Part shown: positions 1-7,581 of the stretch, piece after piece
Layout of the letters: each line of letters opens with the position of its first letter
How positions within the stretch are numbered: the stretch's first letter is position 1
NCBI GenBank assembly: GCA_964596645.1
Contig: CAZQVB010000030.1
Span: 1 to 55,376 of the forward strand
Direction of reading: 5' to 3'
Length of the DNA stretch: 55,376 bases
Source: CAVQEK01 sp964596645
GTDB taxonomy: Bacteria > Bacteroidota > Bacteroidia > Cytophagales > Cyclobacteriaceae
Translations under genes and position numbers: made by a program
Notes under the pieces: model-generated
The model's database searches: none
Told to the model about the DNA's origin: nothing
The model's input: only the letters and a program-made list of their open reading frames with translations

Positions 1-66
1 TGTTTCGAAGGTTTCTCCGGACAAGACTGAATAGAGGCTCTTGCATGACCCTTCTCATTTCCATTG
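1..66. repeat. Direct repeat copy 1
   Basis: The first 58 bases are identical to 503-560. Allowing one mismatch (t at 59 against a at 561) the match runs to 66/568. The spacing is 502 bases. The window opens inside this copy, so the unit may extend further to the left. Confidence 0.95.
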
Positions 67-98
67 TCTGTGCACACAGGCCATTCTCTCAACGGGTC

Positions 99-119
99 AT
101 GCTGAACTTGATTCAGCAT
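99..119. repeat. REP-type palindrome, variant 1
   Basis: Perfect inverted repeat atgctgaa/ttcagcat with a five-base loop (cttga). It is flanked by gtc on the left and ctgt on the right. It is the same element as at 760-780, with one base pair of the stem exchanged. It resembles the short intergenic palindromes of the 'tcctgaacttgtttcagga' type known from many bacterial chromosomes. Confidence 0.85.
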
Positions 120-502
120 CTGTCGGCTATTGGCAATGGCCGCGGATAATGCACGCAGGCGAGGCAAAACAGCGGGCGTGCTCATTTCCATGCTCTGTGC
201 CCACAGACCATTTCGTGCGGCTGGCACAGCGCTTATGGCAGCATTGTTTGACAGAATTTTTCTTTATGTCGTTCCCTTTGTATCAACTGGAAAGAAATGA
301 ACATCCATGGACTGTCTGCATCTTCTATAGCATATTGATCTCCATATCACTGCTAAAGCTTTCACATGCCAATGCTTCCAAAAGTCTCTCACTCCACACC
401 GCCGGCTTAGCGCATTTCACTCCACGGGCCGTGGGGCCGCGTCATGTCACTCCGAAACTGACGAAACACCCGCGCAAAAAGGCCACGCTAAACAGCCAAA
501 GG

Positions 503-568
503 TGTTTCGAAGGTTTCTCCGGACAAGACTGAATAGAGGCTCTTGCATGACCCTTCTCATATCCATTG
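503..568. repeat. Direct repeat copy 2
   Basis: Second copy of the repeat at 1-66, with 65 of 66 bases matching. Downstream of 568 the two copies diverge, so this is a boundary of the repeated unit. Confidence 0.95.
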
Positions 569-607
569 CTTGTGGCAAACGCCAGGTTAAACTATAGTGG
601 GACCGGT

Positions 608-652
608 TAAACCGGTGGATTGGTAGAATAGTAGAATCGTGGGTTGGTGAAT
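608..652. repeat. Short-step minisatellite (ggtggattggtaga family)
   Basis: Degenerate steps of about 8 bases built on 'ggtnga' and 'ttggtaga'. The 14-mer ggtggattggtaga at 614-627 is repeated exactly at 55285-55298, and the bases on both sides align over about 40 positions. No protein or RNA role can be read from it. Confidence 0.7.
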
Positions 653-759
653 ACACGCAAGCCACTCAAAACAGCGGGCGTGCAATTATATCCATGGTCT
701 GTGCCCCACAGAACATTTCGTGCGCCTGGCCCAGCGCGCATGCACCAACCCTTTCAGTC

Positions 760-780
760 ATCCTGAACTTGTTTCAGGAT
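760..780. repeat. REP-type palindrome, variant 2
   Basis: Perfect inverted repeat atcctgaa/ttcaggat with loop cttgt. Compared with 99-119 the third stem base pair changed from G:C to C:G on both arms at once, which keeps the stem intact. Confidence 0.85.
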
Positions 781-1030
781 CTGTTGGCTATTGGCATAAG
801 CCGCGATAAATGCACGCTGACGGGTCAAAACAACAGGCGTGCGCCTGGCCCAGCGTGTTTTGCAGCATTATTTTGTCAAGATTTTGTCTTTGTTTTTTTC
901 ATCAACTGGGAAATGAACAGCCACGGATACTCGGCATCTTATAAAGCATTTGAATAGCCATTTCTCTTTGAGCTTTCAGCATTTAGCTATCCATACCACC
1001 AATCACCGGTTTACCATTCCCCGACCCCCA

Positions 1031-1861
1031 TCACTGCATGGCGATGAGCTCTTTAAAGATCTTCGTCATGCCTGGCTCGGCCATGGCTGCTGCAGCCAGC
1101 ACCTTGGCTATGGTGATGTGCTCAATTTTGCCTTCCACGCCCAGGTCGGTGATCACTGAAATGGCAAATACAGGTATGCTCATGTGACGGGCCACGATAT
1201 TTTCGGGCACGGTAGACATGCCCACCGCGTCGGCGCCTATTATGCGCAGGTACTTGTACTCGGAGGGCGTTTCCAGGTTGGGGCCCGTCACGCTGGCATA
1301 TACTCCGGTGTGCACTTTGATGCCTTGCTTTAGGGCAATATCCTGTGCCTGCCGTATCATTTCGCGGTCGTACGGTTCGCTCATGTCGGGAAAGCGAAAT
1401 CCCAACTCATCCAGGTTGGGGCCGCGCAGCGGATTGTCGGGGTGAAGGTTGATATGATCGTTCATGATCATAAGATCGCCTACGCTGTGGGCGGGATCCA
1501 GGCCCCCGGATGCGTTGGAAATAAAGAGTTTTTTGATGCCCAGTACTTTCATCACCCGTACCGGGAAAGTAATTTGCTGAGCAGTATAGCCCTCATAATA
1601 GTGAAAGCGCCCCTGCATCACCACCACACGACGCCCCGAAAGCCGTCCCAGGATGAGCTTGCCGCTGTGGCTCTCTACCGTGGAAACCGGGAAATGTGGA
1701 ATGGTTTCATAGCTGATCACTTCGTCAATCTCCAGTTCGTTCACAAGTGCGCCGAGCCCTGTGCCCAGGATAATGCCAAACTCCGGCTCCTGATGCTGAA
1801 AGGAGCGGATATAACCCGCTGCTTCCAGTACTGCTTCCATATGCATAGCTGTATTGATCAT
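1031..1861 (-). CDS. punA: Purine-nucleoside phosphorylase (trimeric class)
   Basis: Cytosolic enzyme that splits purine nucleosides with phosphate to give free base and ribose 1-phosphate (purine salvage). The 276 residues match the usual length of the trimeric PNP/MTAP family. Visible motifs are the phosphate loop GTGLG (33-37), ESHSGK (63-68), GRFHYYEG (84-91), SNASGG (115-120), the base-site glutamate in GPNLETPSEY (E197) and GADAVGMSTVPE (209-220). Unusual: the position equivalent to human PNP Asn243 is Asp239 (VITDLG), as in adenine-specific relatives, so 6-aminopurine nucleosides may also be accepted; this is inference. A second start at Met6 or Met8 is possible. The gene is divergent from dnaN and ends against the repeat region. 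Confidence 0.93.
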   Translation of the reverse strand: MINTAMHMEAVLEAAGYIRSFQHQEPEFGIILGTGLGALVNELEIDEVISYETIPHFPVSTVESHSGKLILGRLSGRRVVVMQGRFHYYEGYTAQQITFPVRVMKVLGIKKLFISNASGGLDPAHSVGDLMIMNDHINLHPDNPLRGPNLDELGFRFPDMSEPYDREMIRQAQDIALKQGIKVHTGVYASVTGPNLETPSEYKYLRIIGADAVGMSTVPENIVARHMSIPVFAISVITDLGVEGKIEHITIAKVLAAAAMAEPGMTKIFKELIAMQ

Positions 1862-2000
1862 ATTGAATGTGTGTGCTAAGCTATCAATTATCTTTTCAAA
1901 AAAAACACTGCCCTGTACGCGGGGGAAACTGGCATGCGCCAGATGGAACAGGGTCTTGATTTTTGAATTTTAATGTATATTTTCGTCGCCGCAAAAAATG

Positions 2001-2008
2001 TATCTTTG
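2001..2008 (+). promoter_or_regulatory. Probable dnaN promoter -7 box
   Basis: TATCTTTG matches the Bacteroidota primary sigma factor -7 consensus TAnnTTTG exactly. It lies about 135 bases before the dnaN start. No clear TTG -33 element stands at the usual distance, so the call rests on the -7 box and its position. Confidence 0.55.
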
Positions 2009-2143
2009 CCGGTATTGGCGCCATGCTTATTGTGCGCAGGTAAAAAATGCCACAAGCTACAAATCTTGCTTTTTGAGCGGTCGCCAATACTTTTAAGAAG
2101 GCCGCCATATAGGCCCGAAGTACGATCAGAAAAATCTTTACTT

Positions 2144-3269
2144 ATGAAATTCATAGTTTCTTCCAGCACACTACTCAAGCAACTCAACAATTTGAATGGT
2201 GTGATCACCACAAACCCGGTGGTGCCCATACTCGAAAATTTTCTCTTCGAAATAGAAAGCGGCAAGCTCACCATCACGGCCTCAGACCTGCAGACCTCCA
2301 TGGTCACTGAGCTGGATGTGGAAGCCAAAGAAAATGGTACCCGTGCCGGCGAAAATATTGATAGAGACATTAAAAAACCTGCCCGAACAGCCGGTTACAT
2401 TCTCCATCGACAACGATACCCAAACCATAGAGATAAGCTCGGACAACGGCCGGTACAAGGTGGCGGGTGAGCACGCAGGCGACTTCCCGAAGATACCGGA
2501 ACTGACCGACGGAACACCCGTCGATATATCGTCCGATGCCTTGGCCAGCGCCATCAACAACACCATATTTGCCACCAGCAACGACGAATTGCGCCCTGCG
2601 ATGACGGGCGTTTACATTCAGTTCTCTGAAAACAGCACCACTTTCGTAGCCACCGATGGCCATCGCCTGGTGCGCTACCGCCGGGTAGACGTCACCTCCG
2701 ATACGGAAGCTTCCGTGATTGTACCGCGCAAAGCACTGAACCTCTTGAAATCTACCTTGCCGGATGAAAACAGCAATGTGGTCGTTGAGTTCAACAGCAA
2801 AAATGCCTTTTTTCAGTTCAATCAGATCAAGATGATCTGCCGCCTGATCGATGAGCGATTTCCCGACTACAACAATGTGATACCTGTTGACAATGAAAAT
2901 CACATGGCAATCAACCGGCTGGAGTTTCTCAGCTCGCTCAGGCGCATCGCCATTTATGCCAACAAATCCACCAACCAGGTCAGGGTGAAGATAACCGGCA
3001 GTGAGCTGCAAATTTCTGCCGAAGACCTGGACTTTGCCAATGAAGCCAACGAGCGCCTGGGCTGTGAGCACGATGGTGAAGACATAGAAATGGGCTTCAA
3101 TGCGCGCTTTCTTATGGAAGCGCTCAACCACCTGGAAGGCACTGAAGTAGTGTTACAGCTCAGCCAGCCAAACCGTGCGGGACTGGTGGTGCCAAAAGAT
3201 AAGGCCGAGGCCGAAGATATACTGATGCTGGTGATGCCGGTAATGATCAGCAACCAGGCTACTGCCTGA
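2144..3269 (+). CDS. dnaN: DNA polymerase III beta clamp, interrupted by an apparent frameshift
   Basis: Sliding clamp that tethers replicative polymerase to DNA. The N-terminal part starts at ATG 2144 (MKFIVSSSTLLKQL) and reads cleanly to ENG at about residue 65. The rest of the clamp (VPVPAKILIETLKNLPEQP onward to the C-terminal LVMPVM) continues in another frame from about 2337 to the stop at 3269. The sum, about 375 residues, is the normal family length. The shift falls in 'aatggtacccgtg'. Restoring one extra copy of 'gtacc' would give ENGTVPVPAK and a continuous frame, which suggests loss of one unit of a 5-base tandem repeat, either in the assembly or in the strain. Because the gene is essential, a sequence error is the likelier explanation. 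An internal ATG at 2334 could only give a clamp lacking part of domain I. Confidence 0.93.
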
Positions 3270-3340
3270 GGCAGGGCGAACGATGATCTTTCGTTCATTT
3301 AGAATTACAGACCATGTCGTCTGTGATAGAAAAAACAAAT

Positions 3341-3375
3341 AACAGAAAAAGCCCCAATCCGGGGCTTTTTCTGTT
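3341..3375. terminator. Bidirectional intrinsic terminator
   Basis: Perfect 15-base-pair stem (aacagaaaaagcccc with ggggctttttctgtt) around the loop aatcc. It has A-runs and T-runs on the two arms, so it can act in both directions. It sits between the convergent ends of dnaN and the processing protease gene. Confidence 0.92.
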
Positions 3376-3396
3376 AAGTGGAAGTAAACAACAAGT

Positions 3397-5082
3397 TTAA
3401 TTCTTAGCCAGCTTTTCAGCCTCATCGAAGAGGGTCAGGGCCGATTCATATATTTCGTTGATGTCGTTGATGACCGGATAGAAAGCCTCCCTATCCCACA
3501 CATTGCGGGCTATGGTGGCCTTCACCACCGTCTGTATCAGGTTTTTGGAGGTGGTGAATTCTTCCTCATTATAGGCTACACCAAACGACTTACCCATCGC
3601 CACTATCTCATTGAGCATGGCTTCATTTACTGTAAAGCTGCTCCGGTATTCGCTAAAGGGCATCTTTTCCAGTTTCTTTTTATTGTTTTCATAGTAGCGC
3701 AAAGAGAACTCACGCAGCACATTTTTGCCCATTAGCTTGTTGTAATACGCCGAGCTGTAGGAGGTATCCAGAGGCACGAAATAGTCAGGCATAATGCCAC
3801 CGCCACCATACACAGGCCGGCCTTTGGTGGTTTCAAACATGAGCGAATCGTTGAACTGAACGCTGTCTTCATAAAAGAGCTCGCCATGCTCGAAGCGGTT
3901 GGTGAAATCTTCGTGGTAGGCTTTAAGGCCTTCTTCATAGGATTTTTGAATACAACGGCCGCTGGGCGTGTAGTACCTGGAAATGGTAAGGCGCAATTCG
4001 GAGCCATCGGTAAGGCGGAACAGCGACTGCACCAGACCTTTGCCAAAGGAGCGCCGGCCTACGATGAGTCCCCGGTCGTGGTCTTGCACCGCGCCGGCCA
4101 CAATCTCCGATCCGGAGGCGCTGCCTTCGTTGATCAGCACGATCACCGGCCCTTCTTCAAAAAGCCCCTCGCGGTAGGCATTGTACTCAGCGGTAGATCG
4201 CGGCCCTTTGCCTTCCTGGCTCACGATCAGTTTGTTGCCGGCTATGAGCTCATCGGCCACATTTACCGCGCGATCCATATAGCCGCCGGGGTTGCTCTGC
4301 AGGTCCAGAATGAGCTTCTTCATGCCTTGCTCTTTCAGCTTTTTTAGCTCTGTGCGAAACTCCTCATCGGTGGTTTCAGAGAAGCGGGCAATTTTTATGT
4401 AGCCAATTTCATCGTCGACCATATAGCCGGCATCTACTGAGTATTGGGGTATCTTGTCGCGCACGATGGTAAATTCCAGCATGTCGCTTACATTGTGGCG
4501 CTGGATGCCCACCACTACCTCGGTGCCTTTCTCACCGCGCAGTCGATCAATGACGCCGCGGTTGGTGATACCCACCCCGGCCACATCCTCACCATCTACT
4601 TCTATGATTTTATCACCGGCCAACAGACCGGCCTTTTCCGAGGGCCCGCCAGAGAGCGGCGCCAACACCACTATGGTGTCGCGAATAATGCTAAATTCAA
4701 TGCCCACACCTTCAAATTCCCCCTTCAGGTCGCTGTTGGAAAGTTCCACATCTTTGGCCGGCACATATACCGAGTGCGGATCCAGCTCTTCGAGCATACC
4801 CGCTATGGCTGTTTCCACCAGTTCATCGTTGTCTACTTCGTCTACATACGCCTTCTCTACGTAGGTCATCACCTCGCGGAATTTCATGATGCTCTTCATG
4901 AAGTCGTAGCCCTTTTCGTCGCTCTTGGCGAAGGTGGCCCCTATGAGCACACCGGCCGAGAGCCCGATGACGAGTATGATGGGCATTCTGATTTGAAATC
5001 TTGAGTTGTTTATCTTCTCCACTGTCTTCCTTTTATTTTCTGATGCTATGAATTTGCTAATATAATAAGTTGATCGATACAC
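3397..5082 (-). CDS. C-terminal processing protease (peptidase family S41)
   Basis: Periplasm-facing, membrane-anchored serine protease that trims C-termini of envelope proteins. Numbering from the ATG at 5082 gives: a membrane anchor at about 34-51, a PDZ domain about 115-205 (EFEGVGIEF, GDKIIEVDG), and a catalytic core about 215-405. The Ser-Lys dyad is visible as S323 in GSASGSE and K348 in FGKGLVQ, with Q352. The C-terminal 160 residues are the extension usual in this phylum. The first 20 residues look unlike a protein N-terminus. A GTG at 5022 would give MEKINNSRFQ just before the anchor and is a good alternative start. It is convergent with dnaN across the shared terminator and divergent from ruvX. 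Confidence 0.92.
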   Translation of the reverse strand: MYRSTYYISKFIASENKRKTVEKINNSRFQIRMPIILVIGLSAGVLIGATFAKSDEKGYDFMKSIMKFREVMTYVEKAYVDEVDNDELVETAIAGMLEELDPHSVYVPAKDVELSNSDLKGEFEGVGIEFSIIRDTIVVLAPLSGGPSEKAGLLAGDKIIEVDGEDVAGVGITNRGVIDRLRGEKGTEVVVGIQRHNVSDMLEFTIVRDKIPQYSVDAGYMVDDEIGYIKIARFSETTDEEFRTELKKLKEQGMKKLILDLQSNPGGYMDRAVNVADELIAGNKLIVSQEGKGPRSTAEYNAYREGLFEEGPVIVLINEGSASGSEIVAGAVQDHDRGLIVGRRSFGKGLVQSLFRLTDGSELRLTISRYYTPSGRCIQKSYEEGLKAYHEDFTNRFEHGELFYEDSVQFNDSLMFETTKGRPVYGGGGIMPDYFVPLDTSYSSAYYNKLMGKNVLREFSLRYYENNKKKLEKMPFSEYRSSFTVNEAMLNEIVAMGKSFGVAYNEEEFTTSKNLIQTVVKATIARNVWDREAFYPVINDINEIYESALTLFDEAEKLAKN

Positions 5083-5246
5083 GCTGTTGTTTCAGATCAC
5101 TCAACCTCACCGTCTACCATTTTGTGCTGAAGCAAGCGGTGTAATTTGCAAGAGGCCTGGTGTTTATTCGAAGACACTCTTTAGTTTTATGACCATCTGA
5201 TGGCCATCGCAATGACCGGTCACTAAAACCTACCAATTAACAAGGA

Positions 5247-5660
5247 ATGGCTCGAATTATTGCTTTAGATGTTGGTGCCAAAAGAACAGGCATCGCCGCC
5301 ACTGATCCTCTTCAGATGATCGCTTCGCCACTAGAAACAGTAAATACCGCCGAGCTGTTCGTCTTTTTGAAAAAATATACAGCCACAGAAGCCGTGGAAA
5401 CCATAGTGGTGGGCATGCCTACCCGGCTGAACAATGAAGATACTCATGCCACCCCGCTCGTGCGCAAGCTGATCAACGAGCTGAAGGCGCAGTTTCCTGA
5501 GGTCGGTATAGCAGAGGAAGATGAGCAGTATACATCCAAAATGGCCCTGGAGGCCATGATAGCGGCCGGCAGCACGAAGAAGCAGCGCCGAGACAAAGGC
5601 AATATCGACAAGGTGAGCGCCGCCATCATCCTTCAATCGTACATGCAGCGCCAGCGCTGA
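5247..5660 (+). CDS. ruvX: Putative pre-16S rRNA nuclease / Holliday junction resolvase-like protein (YqgF)
   Basis: RNase H-fold nuclease of the YqgF/RuvX family, linked to 16S rRNA 5'-end maturation in Escherichia coli and first named as a resolvase. The 137 residues are the normal length. Family motifs: LDVGAKRTGIA with catalytic Asp8, VVGMP, EDEQYTS with the second acid, and the C-terminal DKVSAAIILQ with the third. The ATG at 5247 follows a 164-base divergent spacer shared with the protease gene. The near-consensus box TAGTTTTA at 5182-5189 could be its -7 element. Downstream it converges on uvrC with no clear hairpin in between. Confidence 0.93.
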   Translation: MARIIALDVGAKRTGIAATDPLQMIASPLETVNTAELFVFLKKYTATEAVETIVVGMPTRLNNEDTHATPLVRKLINELKAQFPEVGIAEEDEQYTSKMALEAMIAAGSTKKQRRDKGNIDKVSAAIILQSYMQRQR

Positions 5661-5732
5661 GCGTTAGTGTGTTCGCTCAAATACCCACCGAGAAGCTGTA
5701 GTCTATCTTGCTTCAAGAGGGTTTAAAGCTTT

Positions 5733-7520
5733 TTACTGCAAATGTTTTTTCAATTCTTTGGCTTTGGCCATGCCTATGCTTGCCGCTATATCGTCGAGGC
5801 TGGCTTCGCGCAGTTTCTTCACCGACTTGAATTGCTGCAGCAGTTTTTCTGCGGTTTTCTCGCCTATTCCTTCTACTTGTGTGAGCGATGTGCCCAGGGC
5901 GCTTTTGCTGCGTTTTTGTCTGTGAAAAGTGATGGCAAATCGATGGGCCTCGTTGCGTATGTGTTGTAGCAACTTGAGTGATTCTGACTTTTTGTGGATG
6001 TGCAACGGAAATTGATCGTGCGGAAAATATATCTCTTCCAGGCGCTTGGCTATCCCAACTATGGCCAGGCGACCGTATATGCCCAATTCCTCAAGGGCTG
6101 CCACGGCAGCATTGAGCTGCCCCTTGCCCCCGTCTATCACTATCAGGTTGGGCAGGGGCTCGTTCTCGTCGAGCAGCCGGCGGTAGCGCCGATATACTAT
6201 TTCGCGCATGCTGCCAAAGTCGTCGGGCCCTGTCACCGTCTTTATGTTGTATTTCCTGTAATCGCTTTTCGAAGGTTTTCCTTTCTTAAAACTCACCATG
6301 GAAGCGACAGGGTTGGTGCCCTGGATGTTGGAGTTGTCAAAGCATTCGATATGCTCTGGCAGTTCTTTCAGTTGTAGATCTTCCTGCAGCTGCTGTAGTA
6401 CCCGTATCTGCCGATAGCCCTCGGGCTGTGCCTGCACCAGTCTCTCTTTTTTATAGTACAAAGCATTTTTTACGGCCAGGTCTACCAGCTTCTTTTTATC
6501 ACCTATTTTTGGCACGCGGGCCTCAGCATGCAGGTCGAAGGTAAGCGGCAGGTTGCTCAGCACTTCTTTGGAAGCGCTTCCAAAGCGATCGCGCAGGTCG
6601 AAGGCTACTTGGGTGAGAATATCTTCATCGCTCTCTTCCAGCTTCTTTTTCACTTCCACTGTTTTGCTGAGCACGATGCTGCCATTGGCGATCTTCAGAT
6701 AGTTGACGTATGCCCGATTGTCGTCCGTCACTATGCCAAAGGCGTCTACGTCGGCGATAGAAGGATTTACAATGACGGTGCGCGCCTGGAATTTCTCCAG
6801 CAGGTCCAGCTTATCTTTCATTTCCTGCGCCCGCTCAAAGGCCATACCCTCGGCCGCCTCCTGCATCTGCTGCTTAAAATACTGCCGCACCGGTGCCAGG
6901 TTGCCTTTCAATATGTGGTCGGCCAGACTGATGTCTGCCAGATAGTCGCCCTCTGCCTGCAGACCGGCACATGGCCCTTTACAGCGCCCGATGTGGTACT
7001 CCAGACATACCTTGTATTTTCCTTTGGCTATGATCTCCGGCGCCAGATTCAGATTGCATGTGCGAATGTGGTATAGGTTTCTGATCAGTTCCAACACACT
7101 CTTCATGGCGCGTACGCTGGAGAAAGGACCAAAATATTTCCCTTTGCCCGGCTTCATCTGGCGTGTTGCATATATGCGGGGAAAGTGCTCATCTACAATG
7201 AGCACATACGGGAAAGTCTTATCGTCTTTCAGTAAGATATTATATTTGGGCTGGCTGCTTTTGATGAGATTATTTTCCAGAAGCAGGGCGTCAAATTCCG
7301 TATTCACGAGCGTGAATTCTATCTTCTGCACCTCCGATACCATCTTACGCGTTTTCCGGTTGTGCCCGCCCGGGTCGTTGAAATAGTTGGATGCGCGTGC
7401 CTTCAGATTTTTGGCTTTCCCTACATATATGAGTCCACCCTCTTTATTGTAAAAGCGATATACACCCGGCTTGTCGGGGAAGTTCTTTACATCGGCCGGT
7501 GAGTATGCGCTTACCTGCAT
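5733..7520 (-). CDS. uvrC: Excinuclease ABC subunit C
   Basis: Makes the dual incisions in nucleotide excision repair with UvrA and UvrB. Domain order: GIY-YIG nuclease near the N-terminus (PGVYRFYNKEGGLIYVGKAK), a cysteine cluster region (CNLNLAP, CLEYHIGRCKGPC), a UvrB-binding region (ERAQEMKDKLDLLEKFQ), the RNase H-like C-nuclease (ECFDNSNIQGT, VIDGGKGQLNAA) and a terminal tandem HhH (VEGIGEKTAEKLLQQF). The start chosen is Met at 7520 (MQVSAYSPADVKNFPDKPG), which gives 595 residues and the usual short lead-in. A Met at 7556 adds 12 residues with no family character. It is the last gene of the porW-PBP1A-uvrC run and follows PBP1A closely. Confidence 0.95.
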   Translation of the reverse strand: MQVSAYSPADVKNFPDKPGVYRFYNKEGGLIYVGKAKNLKARASNYFNDPGGHNRKTRKMVSEVQKIEFTLVNTEFDALLLENNLIKSSQPKYNILLKDDKTFPYVLIVDEHFPRIYATRQMKPGKGKYFGPFSSVRAMKSVLELIRNLYHIRTCNLNLAPEIIAKGKYKVCLEYHIGRCKGPCAGLQAEGDYLADISLADHILKGNLAPVRQYFKQQMQEAAEGMAFERAQEMKDKLDLLEKFQARTVIVNPSIADVDAFGIVTDDNRAYVNYLKIANGSIVLSKTVEVKKKLEESDEDILTQVAFDLRDRFGSASKEVLSNLPLTFDLHAEARVPKIGDKKKLVDLAVKNALYYKKERLVQAQPEGYRQIRVLQQLQEDLQLKELPEHIECFDNSNIQGTNPVASMVSFKKGKPSKSDYRKYNIKTVTGPDDFGSMREIVYRRYRRLLDENEPLPNLIVIDGGKGQLNAAVAALEELGIYGRLAIVGIAKRLEEIYFPHDQFPLHIHKKSESLKLLQHIRNEAHRFAITFHRQKRSKSALGTSLTQVEGIGEKTAEKLLQQFKSVKKLREASLDDIAASIGMAKAKELKKHLQ

Positions 7521-7581
7521 GAAGTGCTGCGCCGGGCCGCTGCGGCAATCCGGCATTTTGTTTCAATGAAAATTGGTAGAA

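Larger units (their letters stand above)
1..1030. repeat. Gene-free mosaic of degenerate direct repeats
   Basis: No convincing gene lies here; the open frames have no recognisable protein character. The stretch is built of related segments. A segment of about 280 bases at roughly 97-375 is repeated in diverged form at roughly 757-995. Both begin with a REP palindrome, continue with a 'ctgttggctattggca'-type stretch and end with a 'catcaactgg' stretch and a 'gctttca' stretch. The second copy lacks about 38 bases that are present near 183-220, and a relative of those bases sits at 687-725. A near-identical repeat links 1-66 to 503-568. This is read directly from the sequence. The pattern fits recombining intergenic repeats rather than a decayed gene. 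Confidence 0.8.

Noticed and set aside
1..1030. Degraded transposon
   Set aside because: No transposase-like frame and no terminal inverted repeats; the duplications are intergenic repeat type.
2333..2341. Programmed frameshifting in dnaN
   Set aside because: No slippery heptamer or stimulatory stem is visible, and dnaN is not known to use it; a lost 5-base unit explains the shift better.
2370..3131. Long open frame antisense to dnaN
   Set aside because: It lies fully opposite a strong clamp sequence and shows no family pattern; it is a by-product of codon bias.
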